From positions 1 to 64,000 of the forward strand of contig JANQNH010000006.1 in the NCBI GenBank assembly GCA_028279655.1: DNA of 64,000 bases, given 5' to 3'. A program made the position numbers and the translations under genes. Positions 35,014 to 42,482 of this stretch are shown here, in pieces (position 1 is the first letter of the stretch; every line of letters starts with the position of its first letter). The notes beneath the pieces were generated by a model. It was given only the letters and a program-made list of their open reading frames with translations, had not been told where the DNA came from and did no database searches. This DNA comes from Candidatus Nanoarchaeia archaeon (lineage in GTDB: Archaea > Nanobdellota > Nanobdellia > Woesearchaeales > JACPBV01).

Positions 35014-36189
35014 ATGAAAATTTTAAAGACCATAGCAATAATCCTCTTATTCCTAACCATAATCAGTATAGCATATGCTCAAGAGAAACACGACGTAACT
35101 ATCTACTTCTTCTATGGAGATGGCTGCCCTCACTGTGCAGAAGCAGAGCCATTCCTGGAGAGTCTGGAAAACAAATACCCAGAGCTTACTGTAAGATACT
35201 ACGAGACATGGAATGATAAGGAGAATGCAGCCCTATTCATAGATATGAGTGCAGCTTGTGGAACAAAGGTTGTAGGGGTACCAACATTCTTCATTGGCCA
35301 CAAGCCCATAGTTGGATTTGACAGCCTGGAATCAAAAGGAAAGGAGATAGAAGCTGAAGTTATAAGGCACATAAGGGACGGAGGAGTTGATCTGATGGAT
35401 CACCTGGGAGAGAACCTGACATCCTGTCCATCAAAAGAACAAGAATCCGTTGTAACCCTTCCGATAATAGGTAAAATTGACACTTCAAAGATATCCTTGC
35501 CGGTTTTCACCATAATAATAGGACTTTTAGACGGCTTCAATCCATGTGCAATGTGGGTTTTGTGTTTTCTGCTCACATTATTGATATATGCGAAATCCAG
35601 AAAGAAGATGTTGTTTATCGGATCCATATTTGTCTTTACCTCTGGATTGGTCTACTTTTTCTTTATGGCTGCTTGGCTTAATTTCTTCCTTATGATAGGT
35701 TTCGTAAGGACACTGAGAGTAATTATTGCTCTCGTTGCTGTAGTAGTGGGCCTGGTAAACATAAAGGATTTCTTCTTTTTCAAAAAAGGAGTATCCTTTA
35801 CCATTCCAGATAAATGGAAGCCAAAACTTTTTGAGAAGATGAGGAATCTCCTGAAAAAAGAAACCCTCCTTGCTATAATAATTGGCACAGTTGTTCTTGC
35901 CTTTACCGCAAACGCATTCGAACTAATGTGCACATTTGGGCTTCCTGCAATATACACAAGGACCTTGACCATGCACAATCTTTCTACCTTGAACTATTAT
36001 TTCTATCTCATGCTCTACAATATTGTCTATGTGCTGCCGCTTGCTGTAATCGTATTGGTCTTTACCTGGACAATGGGAGCACATAGGTTTACAGATAAGC
36101 ATGGAAGAATCCTAAAGCTTGTATCAGGACTGCTTATGCTTCTCCTTGGACTGATATTATTGTTACGTCCAGAGATATTGGCATTTTAA
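35014..36189 (+). CDS. Thioredoxin-DsbD/CcdA fusion membrane protein
   Basis: About 391 aa: signal sequence MKILKTIAIILLFLTIISIA, an extracytoplasmic thioredoxin domain (GDGCPHCAEAEPF; VGVPTFFIG), then a membrane domain of about six helices with redox Cys in GFNPCAMWVLC and ELMCTFGLPA. This is the DsbD logic: electrons cross the membrane to reduce extracytoplasmic disulfides. Start at 35014 fits a TATA-like TATTTATAAAAC about 27 nt upstream; a frame-open ATG at 34948 lies within the promoter. Confidence 0.85.
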   Translation: MKILKTIAIILLFLTIISIAYAQEKHDVTIYFFYGDGCPHCAEAEPFLESLENKYPELTVRYYETWNDKENAALFIDMSAACGTKVVGVPTFFIGHKPIVGFDSLESKGKEIEAEVIRHIRDGGVDLMDHLGENLTSCPSKEQESVVTLPIIGKIDTSKISLPVFTIIIGLLDGFNPCAMWVLCFLLTLLIYAKSRKKMLFIGSIFVFTSGLVYFFFMAAWLNFFLMIGFVRTLRVIIALVAVVVGLVNIKDFFFFKKGVSFTIPDKWKPKLFEKMRNLLKKETLLAIIIGTVVLAFTANAFELMCTFGLPAIYTRTLTMHNLSTLNYYFYLMLYNIVYVLPLAVIVLVFTWTMGAHRFTDKHGRILKLVSGLLMLLLGLILLLRPEILAF

Positions 36190-36190
36190 A

Positions 36191-36997
36191 ATGAAAATCA
36201 AGAGGTTTTTTGAATCTTCATTCTTTAAGGTATTTAATATTATAAGAAATAACCACCATACTTACCTTTACACAATAGTCCTTGATTTCATATTCCTTGC
36301 AGTTATGGTCTTCCTGGGGAAATACCTGGGCTCTCTGATACCTCAAGATCCACAACAACTGATAGATATCTTTAGATCCCAGGCCAACCTGCTGATATTT
36401 ATAGTTGGTTACCCATTGGTTTACTATCTCTTCGTTATATTCGTATATTCTATAGCAAAACTTACTATCCTAAACCTTATAAAAAGACTATTTGAAAAAA
36501 GGAAATTCACACTAGAAGGATTAGGCAGGTTTTATCTTCTGAACCTGCTGCTTTTTATAACATTTCTTCTAACAGCACTGATAATATTTGGGATCCTTGC
36601 CCTCATACTAAGAAAAGATTTTCTGGACTATTCTGTTTTGGTCCTGGCAATACCTCTCTTTTTCTTTGTATACTCCATCGTCAACATTGCCCACACCTTG
36701 TTTATACAAAGCAAGAGGGATCGAATAATCAAACAATCCTTTAAAATATCTTTCAGCAGGATAAAAGGGTATGGCTCTTTTGTAATATTTGACATAGTTA
36801 TCATACTGCTCTACCTGATCCTCTTCAACATAGTCCATTTGATATTTAGATTCACAATTTTCCAGAACATACAGTTGTTAGCTTCTTATGGGCCTTTATA
36901 CCTTAAAATTTTCAATATAGTTTCAATCATTGTTATCTATCTGATAGTTGCACTTAACAGGATATATTTCTTAGAGAAGAAAAATGTTCTACAATAA
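36191..36997 (+). CDS. Polytopic membrane protein, unknown function
   Basis: A 268-aa protein with about six hydrophobic helices. No family recognised. It starts 1 bp after the DsbD-like stop and overlaps lgt by 14 nt, so the three form an operon. It might assist lipoprotein or disulfide processing, but only position suggests so. Confidence 0.75.
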   Translation: MKIKRFFESSFFKVFNIIRNNHHTYLYTIVLDFIFLAVMVFLGKYLGSLIPQDPQQLIDIFRSQANLLIFIVGYPLVYYLFVIFVYSIAKLTILNLIKRLFEKRKFTLEGLGRFYLLNLLLFITFLLTALIIFGILALILRKDFLDYSVLVLAIPLFFFVYSIVNIAHTLFIQSKRDRIIKQSFKISFSRIKGYGSFVIFDIVIILLYLILFNIVHLIFRFTIFQNIQLLASYGPLYLKIFNIVSIIVIYLIVALNRIYFLEKKNVLQ

Positions 36998-37781
36998 TAT
37001 TGATCCAACATTGCTAAGGATAGGCCCTTTAGAGGTTAGGTACTACGGAATAATCTATGCATTAGGGTTCATTTTAGCATACTTCTTCATAACATACCTA
37101 GCGAAACAAAGAGACCTAGAACTAACAAAAGAAAACACCTTAGACCTATTATTTTACCTCGTAATTGGAACAATCATCGGTGCCAGAATATTTGAGGTGC
37201 TCATCTACAATCCAGCATACTACCTGCAAAATCCAATGAATATCTTGGCAATATGGCATGGAGGCCTCAGCTTTCATGGAGGCCTGGTAGGAGCCACAAT
37301 CTCAACCATAATATACTGCAGAAAAAGGAAGATACCTTTCTATGATATCGCAGACATTGCAGTAATCCCTTTGGCATTTGGACTATTTCTTGGTAGGATC
37401 GCTAACTTCATTAATGGAGAATTAGTCGGAAGAATCACAGATCTTCCATGGTGTGTAAAGTTCAAGAACCATGAGGGCTGCAGACATCCATCTCAACTGT
37501 ATGAAAGCCTTAAGAATCTCATAATATTCTCTACCCTATGGACCATAAAGGATAAGAAACTAAAGAAGGGAACCCTATTCTGGGCATTTGTAATTATGTA
37601 CTCCACCTTAAGATTCGCAATAGAATTCGTAAGAGCCCCTGATCCACAGATAGGCTTTATTCTGGGATTGACAATGGGGCAGTGGTTGAATATAGTGATG
37701 TTCATCATAGGAGTCTTTTTCTTCACAAGAATCAATATGCAGGAATCAAAGCAACCAGATAATAAGCAATCCCAGAACTAA
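36984..37781 (+). CDS. lgt: Prolipoprotein diacylglyceryl transferase (bacterial type)
   Basis: A 265-aa seven-helix enzyme that attaches diacylglycerol to lipobox Cys in bacteria. Family motifs: VRYYGIIYALGFILAY, IIGARIFEVL, WHGGLSFHGGLVGA (His in the Lgt motif), GRIANFINGELVGR (signature), HPSQLYESLKN. All expected residues appear present. Lgt is rare in archaea; horizontal acquisition is likely. Four exported proteins here carry lipoboxes (52237, 53370, 54696, 61745). No lspA in view. Confidence 0.93.
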   Translation: MFYNNIDPTLLRIGPLEVRYYGIIYALGFILAYFFITYLAKQRDLELTKENTLDLLFYLVIGTIIGARIFEVLIYNPAYYLQNPMNILAIWHGGLSFHGGLVGATISTIIYCRKRKIPFYDIADIAVIPLAFGLFLGRIANFINGELVGRITDLPWCVKFKNHEGCRHPSQLYESLKNLIIFSTLWTIKDKKLKKGTLFWAFVIMYSTLRFAIEFVRAPDPQIGFILGLTMGQWLNIVMFIIGVFFFTRINMQESKQPDNKQSQN

Positions 37782-38139
37782 CAATACCTAAAATAATGCC
37801 CTTGATTATCACATTCCTCTTAACATCCATACAATAAGCAGAGACTAGCAAAAGAACCCATAGAATAAAAGCAAATATCGTAAATAAACTATGATTATAG
37901 AATAAAGAGGTAAACACACATATTACAAAACTCCTCGCAACATACACATCAGCCTTAACCACAAAACCCAGGCCAGTCAGCACTATCAAGGCAATCAACA
38001 TCTGGTAGACAAAAATGGCATGCTCCCCAATAATAGCCCTAATAATAACAATAAGGTAAAATGGAATAGAACCCAGAGCAATTAAATCCCTGGCAACCTC
38101 CTTTTTCCAGTCCTTTGGCATTATAAACCTCATCTTCAA
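37732..38139 (-). CDS. Small polytopic membrane protein
   Basis: A 135-aa protein with about four hydrophobic helices after a basic start (MPKDWKKEVARDLIALGSIPFYLIVIIRAI). Not recognised. Overlaps the 3' end of lgt by 50 bp on the opposite strand. Start may be the Met at residue 6. Confidence 0.6.
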   Translation of the reverse strand: MKMRFIMPKDWKKEVARDLIALGSIPFYLIVIIRAIIGEHAIFVYQMLIALIVLTGLGFVVKADVYVARSFVICVFTSLFYNHSLFTIFAFILWVLLLVSAYCMDVKRNVIIKGIILGIVSSGIAYYLVALIPAY

Positions 38140-38195
38140 TAAACTGGTGCTATTATTTAATTTTTTCTAATAAACCTGTTTCAAGAACCAAAAGG

Positions 38196-38230
38196 TTTAA
38201 ATACTTAATATACACACCATATACACACCA
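38196..38230 (+). promoter_or_regulatory. TA-module promoter with tandem 11-bp operator repeat
   Basis: A TATA-like TTTAAATAC (38196-38204) is followed at once by TATACACACCA twice in tandem (38209-38219 and 38220-38230). One repeat per helical turn directly downstream of the box is a good site for autorepression by the antitoxin. Confidence 0.5.
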
Positions 38231-38252
38231 AGTGCATATGGAGGTAATAAAG

Positions 38253-38504
38253 ATGGTTTTCGCAAGATTAAGTTTGAATGACTATACTAAAAAAGTGCTT
38301 AATGTAATCAAAGCAAAGTTTGACCTTAATGATAAATCTGAAGCCTTAAACAAGTTTGCTGAGATGTATGGTGAAGATCTAGTTGAAAAACAGTCAAACG
38401 ATCAGTATATTAAGAAAATACTGGAAATCGACCAAAGACACATGAAGAAATATGGACATAAGAAGATGAGTTTAAAGGAACTTGACAGGCTATGCGAGGT
38501 CTAA
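38253..38504 (+). CDS. Antitoxin of a type II toxin-antitoxin pair (DUF2683-like)
   Basis: An 83-aa protein starting MVFARLSLNDYTKKVLNVIK; the short beta-strand then helices (FDLNDKSEALNKFAEMYGED) resemble ribbon-helix-helix antitoxins, and the C-terminus is charged as for toxin-wrapping tails. GGAGGTAATAAAG precedes the ATG at 38253, so I prefer it to 38232. It ends right where the toxin gene begins. Confidence 0.75.
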   Translation: MVFARLSLNDYTKKVLNVIKAKFDLNDKSEALNKFAEMYGEDLVEKQSNDQYIKKILEIDQRHMKKYGHKKMSLKELDRLCEV

Positions 38505-38777
38505 ATGTTTGACTTCGATCTATCAGATGAACTCAAGATAAAGATAAGGAAACTTATAAGGAAGGATAAAAAGAAGGTTGGAATAATCAATAAGAAAATA
38601 AAAGAAGTTATAGATAATGATACTTCAACAATAGATAGGTACAAAAACCTAAGATACGACTTAAAACAATTTAAAAGAATACATATTGATAGGCATTTTG
38701 TTTTGACATTTAGGGTTGACAAAGAGAATAACTTTATTCTATTTGAAGATTTTGATCATCACGATAATGTTTACTGA
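38505..38777 (+). CDS. RelE/ParE-type toxin
   Basis: A 90-aa protein with the RelE fold order: basic N-terminal helices (LKIKIRKLIRKDKKKVGIIN), then YKNLRYDLKQFKRIHIDRHF and VLTFRVDKENNFILFEDFDHHDNVY (the last strand with His/Tyr). Likely a ribosome-dependent mRNA interferase. Its ATG immediately follows the antitoxin stop. Confidence 0.8.
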   Translation: MFDFDLSDELKIKIRKLIRKDKKKVGIINKKIKEVIDNDTSTIDRYKNLRYDLKQFKRIHIDRHFVLTFRVDKENNFILFEDFDHHDNVY

Positions 38778-38842
38778 TCTTTACACAACATCTAAACAAC
38801 ACAGAAACACTTATAAACAGTCCCCAAATCTTCTACTATGGA

Positions 38843-39484
38843 ATGAAATGGACCTTAGAGAAAAAAACAAACCTTCTTCTAGGCTTGTTTGTAGCATCCT
38901 TGATTGCAGCTAATCTTATAGGTACAAAGATAACAAGATTCTGGATAATTGAGTTTAGCGTTGGAATTTTTGCATATCCCTTAACCTTCCTTATTACAGA
39001 TACGATAGAAGAGGTCCATGGCAAGGAAAAGACCAAGGAGTTCATATGGATAGGCTTTATCTCTCTTGTTCTCGTCCTACTGATCACAGCATTTTCTGTA
39101 TGGCTTCCATTTGCAGAGAGAAGCTTTGTTAAGGAGAATTACACACAGGTTTTCGGAAGCACACTAAGAATATTCATAGCTTCAATAACAGCCTTCCTCA
39201 TATCTCAATTCCACGACGTATGGGCATTTAACTTCTGGAAACAAAAGACAAAAGGAAGGTTTCTATGGTTAAGAAACAATCTATCAACCATTGTAAGCCA
39301 ATTTATTGACACCACCATATTCATGTTCATAGCCTTTTATGCCTTGACACCAAAGCATACTGCAGCTTATATGTTCACATTGATAATTCCTTATTATATC
39401 CTAAAGATAATAGTCGCTCTTGCGGATACTCCTGCGGTCTATTTGCTCGTTTGGTATTTACGTAAAGAACCTAAAAAGGAATAA
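38843..39484 (+). CDS. YhhQ/VUT-family transporter (queuosine/archaeosine precursor)
   Basis: A 213-aa six-helix membrane protein with the VUT pattern: LFVASLIAANLIGTKI, FAYPLTFLITDTIEEVHGKE, and RNNLSTIVSQFIDTTIFMFIAF. Family members import preQ0/preQ1; in archaea preQ0 feeds archaeosine in tRNA. A TATA-like box (TTATAAAC) lies upstream. Confidence 0.88.
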   Translation: MKWTLEKKTNLLLGLFVASLIAANLIGTKITRFWIIEFSVGIFAYPLTFLITDTIEEVHGKEKTKEFIWIGFISLVLVLLITAFSVWLPFAERSFVKENYTQVFGSTLRIFIASITAFLISQFHDVWAFNFWKQKTKGRFLWLRNNLSTIVSQFIDTTIFMFIAFYALTPKHTAAYMFTLIIPYYILKIIVALADTPAVYLLVWYLRKEPKKE

Positions 39485-39502
39485 ATTCTAATCAACTAGA
39501 AC

Positions 39503-39526
39503 CACTTGCCAACTCTTTGGCAAGTG
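39503..39526 (+). terminator. Hairpin after the VUT gene
   Basis: CACTTGCCAA-ctct-TTGGCAAGTG is a perfect 10-bp stem with a 4-nt loop, 19 nt after the stop. No T-run follows, so a terminator role is uncertain; the CACTTGC half recurs near 39592. Confidence 0.4.
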
Positions 39527-39699
39527 AAGAGAAGCCTTCTACCATTAAAATTTTGCCATTAAAGCCGTTTTAGGCACCCCACCCGCCACTTGCAAACCAC
39601 TCACTACCATAAGAAATAGGATAAATTCCGGCTTTAAAATGAATAAATATGATTATAGTAATTAATCTAAGCATTTTTGATTTAATGGCTAAAAAAGAA

Positions 39700-40005
39700 T
39701 TAATCATATTCTTGTCTTATATACTCAGCTACTGCCCGATATACCTGTTTCCTATGATTATGCACCCGATCTTCTGTAGCTACTCCTTGGGCATCAGCTT
39801 TCCGTTTAAGTTCCGTAAAAGAATGTCCATCAAGTGCAAAAGACTCCAGTCCTGAACTAGGATGCCAACCACTTAATCCACTAACCTCAACTTCTCGATC
39901 TCCCATCATTAGGACTAATGCAATATTCTTAAAATATCTCTGCCCTCTATCTTTTCTATCCAATACAGCATTAGAAACGCTTACTTGAATTGTAGGTTCA
40001 TCCAT
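39700..40005 (-). CDS. Uncharacterised 101-aa protein
   Basis: Not recognised. Beta-rich N-terminal part (PTIQVSVSNAVLDRKDRG, YFKNIALVLMMGDREVEVSG) and a helical C-terminus with HNHRKQVYRAVAEYIRQEY. Stand-alone on the minus strand; a TTTAAAAACC box lies upstream. Confidence 0.55.
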   Translation of the reverse strand: MDEPTIQVSVSNAVLDRKDRGQRYFKNIALVLMMGDREVEVSGLSGWHPSSGLESFALDGHSFTELKRKADAQGVATEDRVHNHRKQVYRAVAEYIRQEYD

Positions 40006-40067
40006 TATATTACTGAGAATGATGGTAGGTTTTTAAACCTTTTGCCCCCGTAATCAACTAGAAATAA

Positions 40068-40340
40068 TCACAACCCAAAACTATCTGAGAACTCCTTAAT
40101 CTTCTTGAACTCTTGAATATAATCACTACCTTTGTCTGATATAGTGTATACCTTCTTCCCCTTGATCTCCTCTTCCCCTACCATCCCCTTCTTTATCAGT
40201 TCATTGACATATTCCAGCATCTTCTTATAGGATAAGTTAGATTTGTAAAGTAGGTGAGTCGGTTTAATCTTCCCCCCTTTTTTTTGTATCGCACTTAAAA
40301 TATCGTGGATAATCTCGATCTTTGTTCTTCTAATGCTCAT
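40068..40340 (-). CDS. Winged-helix regulator coupled to a membrane protein
   Basis: A 90-aa archaeal winged-helix protein: RRTKIEIIHDILSAIQKKGG, THLLYKSNLSYKKMLEYVNE (recognition helix), then LIKKGMVGEEEIKGKKVYTI (wing) and SDKGSDYIQEFKKIKEFSDS. I start it at MSIRRTK, whose ATG overlaps the upstream gene's stop as ATGA; the frame extends further upstream but there overlaps the membrane gene. Confidence 0.8.
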   Translation of the reverse strand: MSIRRTKIEIIHDILSAIQKKGGKIKPTHLLYKSNLSYKKMLEYVNELIKKGMVGEEEIKGKKVYTISDKGSDYIQEFKKIKEFSDSFGL

Positions 40341-41020
40341 TTTTTCAATATTAGCATCCTTATCATAGCTATCAATAATATTAGGTAACCAATTAACTGA
40401 ACACTTTCTCCAATAACATAGAAATGCTTTACTAATCCCGCAAAAATAAAAAATACCTGGCTCACAAATAATAGTAGGAAAGAGTACATGACCATCCCAG
40501 AGTTTAGGCTTTTGACCTTTAGATGGTTCCACCTATAGCTTAAAAATAAGATCCCTAACATCAGGAACAAGGTTACATGAAACACGATATATGATGCACT
40601 TACCAGTGCAGTAGAGATAACCAGGAAATACACAAACAAGGCAATTACCTTCTTATCCTTTATTTTCAAGGACACCAGCACCAATATAAGAAATGCAAAT
40701 AACATGACCAATCTTGCTATAGATATACCTAAAGCATTTATCCACTTGACCTTGTCTATCACTTGTGATGTAACTGTTACCAGACCAACAGTCTCAACGC
40801 TTAATTTCTTTGAATAAACAGGGATAGTTGCCAATATCTTAGCCACAAATGCCATTGCCACAAGAAAGAAGGAAGCAGCAAAATACAGGTACTTCTTCTG
40901 TGAAGCATATCTATATGTTTTATAAGAAAAGTAGGATATCAACAGCCCAACAAGCACTGAAACTAGGTCAAATATATAGTCAATTCCATAGAACCACGTA
41001 GGACCAAACACATACGCCAT
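40337..41020 (-). CDS. Seven-helix membrane protein
   Basis: A 227-aa protein with about seven hydrophobic helices (GIDYIFDLVSVLVGLLISYF; RLVMLFAFLILVLVSLKI). Not recognised by name. Leaderless start predicted: TTTATAAAGGG on the minus strand at about 41042-41052. Coupled to the winged-helix gene, so it may be a membrane sensor for that regulator. Confidence 0.75.
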   Translation of the reverse strand: MAYVFGPTWFYGIDYIFDLVSVLVGLLISYFSYKTYRYASQKKYLYFAASFFLVAMAFVAKILATIPVYSKKLSVETVGLVTVTSQVIDKVKWINALGISIARLVMLFAFLILVLVSLKIKDKKVIALFVYFLVISTALVSASYIVFHVTLFLMLGILFLSYRWNHLKVKSLNSGMVMYSFLLLFVSQVFFIFAGLVKHFYVIGESVQLIGYLILLIAMIRMLILKK

Positions 41021-41094
41021 ATTACTGGTTAATACCCATTTTACCCTTTATAAACTTTGTGTATTTGTGTTCTTTACCAACATTTCATAACGTA

Positions 41095-41102
41095 TTTATA
41101 AA
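41095..41102 (+). promoter_or_regulatory. TATA box of the candidate ncRNA
   Basis: TTTATAAA, about 25 nt upstream of the predicted RNA start near 41124. No protein start codon with a sensible frame follows on the plus strand. Confidence 0.5.
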
Positions 41103-41123
41103 TGCCCTACCATAATATTCAGT

Positions 41124-41306
41124 ATTATCGGGATTTCAAGATTACGTTCACAATAAATTCTTGCTGGCTCGTGGTCCCCCTTCCTCGTATCCATGGGCCA
41201 GTAAATCCCCTTAACAAGACTAAAACACACAAAACACTAAACACCTCTTTTTCAAGGCAAAGACACCTCATCTAGGCCCCCCCTAGAAACTTTGCCTTGT
41301 TTTTTT
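41124..41306 (+). ncRNA. Candidate structured non-coding RNA
   Basis: Part of a 560-bp stretch (41021-41580) without protein genes. A TATA box precedes it and a hairpin plus T-run ends it. Folding by eye: closing stem GGGATTT (41130-41136) / AAATCCC (41203-41209); hairpin CAAGA (41137-41141) / TCTTG (41159-41163); hairpin CTGGCTCGTGG (41164-41174) / CCATGGGCCAG (41191-41201), 11 pairs with two G-T wobbles. The three stems abut with almost no unpaired bases, a three-way junction. Not recognisable as tRNA, RNase P, SRP RNA or a C/D guide. Not known to be expressed. Confidence 0.55.
41253..41306 (+). terminator. Hairpin plus T-run ending the candidate ncRNA
   Basis: CAAGGCAAAG (41253-41262) pairs with CTTTGCCTTG (41290-41299), with an inner CTAGG/CCTAG hairpin, followed by seven T (41300-41306). 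A shorter T-run at 41248-41252 precedes it. Confidence 0.55.
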
Positions 41307-41324
41307 CTTATATTCTTTCTTAAG

Positions 41325-41503
41325 AGCAAATAATAACAATAATGGGTTCAAACACGGTCGTGCTTCGCACGCCCTCTTTCGAATCCTTCGGATTCGTAAC
41401 CCTTCACCTTTGCTTCACAAAGCTGAAGTACATCAAAAGGTAATTCCCACACTTCGTATGGAAATTCCCTCTTCAGATGTGTTTTCACCCGTTATTATTT
41501 GCT
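41325..41503 (+). repeat. Cloverleaf repeat, copy C (longest)
   Basis: Outer arms AGCAAATAATAAC (41325-41337) and GTTATTATTTGCT (41491-41503) pair over 13 bp. Inside: GGGTTCAAACACGGTCGTGC, hairpin CGTGC-ttc-GCACG, an extra hairpin CGAATCC-ttc-GGATTCG, CTTTG-cttca-CAAAG, a long hairpin with top CACAC-ttc-GTATG and base CTGAAG/CTTCAG, then GTTTTCACCC. Same order as copies A and B with additional hairpins. Confidence 0.8.
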
Positions 41504-41535
41504 ATTAATACTCTTTTTTTCTTATAAACAAACGA

Positions 41536-41589
41536 GTTAGGCATAACTAACAAATAGAAAGGTTTATATATAAGTTAGTTATGCCTAAC
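41536..41589. promoter_or_regulatory. DtxR-type promoter with two 16-bp operators
   Basis: GTTAGGCATAACTAAC (41536-41551) and its exact reverse complement GTTAGTTATGCCTAAC (41574-41589) flank a TATA box (TTTATATAT, 41563-41571). Each is itself a GTTAG-N6-CTAAC palindrome, similar in style to DtxR/IdeR boxes. Occupancy would block TBP/TFB and the start site; this predicts metal-dependent autorepression of the feo operon. Confidence 0.75.
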
Positions 41590-41592
41590 TTT

Positions 41593-42009
41593 ATGCAGGA
41601 AAAATCCAAGGAAGATTATTTAAGGACCATGTATGGCCTTTATGAAAGGTTAGATTCAAAAAAAGAAGGAATCACATCAATAGATATATCAAAGGAACTA
41701 AAAATTACAAGGCCAAGCGTTTCTGGAATGCTAAAAAAACTTGTACAAAATGGTTATATTAAATTTACTCCATATTCCAGGGTATTCTTTACATTAAAAG
41801 GACTTAAAGAAGCAAAAAGAGTTATGCATAATCATAGGGTAATAGAGGTATTTCTAAAAGAGGTACTAAAATATGATTTATCTGATGTTCACGAAGAGGC
41901 CCATAGGTTAGAACATGCTTTTTCAGAAGAGTCAATAAGACGATTGGACGATTTTCTGAATAATCCTACTAGAAGCCCTTATGGATATGACATCCCTCAT
42001 GAGGATTGA
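41593..42009 (+). CDS. DtxR/MntR-family metal-dependent regulator
   Basis: A 138-aa regulator: winged helix (EDYLRTMYGLYERLDSKKEG, SIDISKELKITRPSVSGMLK, KLVQNGYIKFTPYSRVFF) and a metal-binding/dimerisation domain (MHNHRVIEVFLKEVL, HEEAHRLEHAFSEESIRRLD) with the His/Glu ligands of the family. No SH3 domain, as in MntR. ATG at 41581 lies inside the operator and upstream of the predicted RNA start, so I place the start at 41593 (MQEKSKED). Heads the feo operon. Confidence 0.88.
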   Translation: MQEKSKEDYLRTMYGLYERLDSKKEGITSIDISKELKITRPSVSGMLKKLVQNGYIKFTPYSRVFFTLKGLKEAKRVMHNHRVIEVFLKEVLKYDLSDVHEEAHRLEHAFSEESIRRLDDFLNNPTRSPYGYDIPHED

Positions 42010-42021
42010 TGGAGGCAAAAA

Positions 42022-42252
42022 ATGATCGTTACATTAAACAAGCTGGTAAAGGGAAAATATGGGATAATTATCAGGATGAATGCAAGTGGTGAGATTAAAA
42101 GGCGGCTCTTGGATATGGGTCTTGTGAAGGGCACAAGAGTCAGAGTAGAGAGGATTGCACCTTTGGGAGATCCTATTGAAATCAAAGTCAAAGGATATAT
42201 GCTTTCTTTACGAAAAGAAGAAGCAAAGAGTATTGAGGTAGAAAAAGAATGA
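42022..42252 (+). CDS. feoA: FeoA domain protein 1
   Basis: A 76-aa SH3-like protein (MNASGEIKRRLLDMGLVKGT, GDPIEIKVKGYMLSLRKEEA) that works with FeoB in ferrous iron uptake. GGAGGCAAAAA precedes the start. It overlaps the second FeoA gene by 4 nt. Confidence 0.92.
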   Translation: MIVTLNKLVKGKYGIIIRMNASGEIKRRLLDMGLVKGTRVRVERIAPLGDPIEIKVKGYMLSLRKEEAKSIEVEKE

Positions 42253-42482
42253 TGCCTTTAGCGATGTGTAGTGAAGGGGAAGTTAAGGAAGTTCACTGTG
42301 TGGGCTGTGGGGAGGGGCTTAAAAAAAGATTGTGCGATTTAGGCTTGTATGATGGTACAAAAATCAAGATCGTTAAGAATGATATTTCAGGTCCGGTAAT
42401 AATCAAAATAAAAGATTCAAAGCTTGTTATAGGAAGAGGACAAGCGAGTAAAATTATGGTTAAAGAGGGGAGGCAAGAATGA
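42249..42482 (+). CDS. FeoA domain protein 2
   Basis: A 77-aa FeoA-like protein ([40 protein letters not shown]) with extra Cys ([18 protein letters not shown]) not in the first copy; these could bind metal. Overlaps feoB by 4 nt. Confidence 0.88.
   Translation: MMPLAMCSEGEVKEVHCVGCGEGLKKRLCDLGLYDGTKIKIVKNDISGPVIIKIKDSKLVIGRGQASKIMVKEGRQE

Noticed and set aside
41344-41371. GGGTTCAAAC as a tRNA T-arm fragment
   Set aside because: Resembles a T-loop, but no acceptor or anticodon arm surrounds it and the block pairs with GTTTTCACCC across the element instead.
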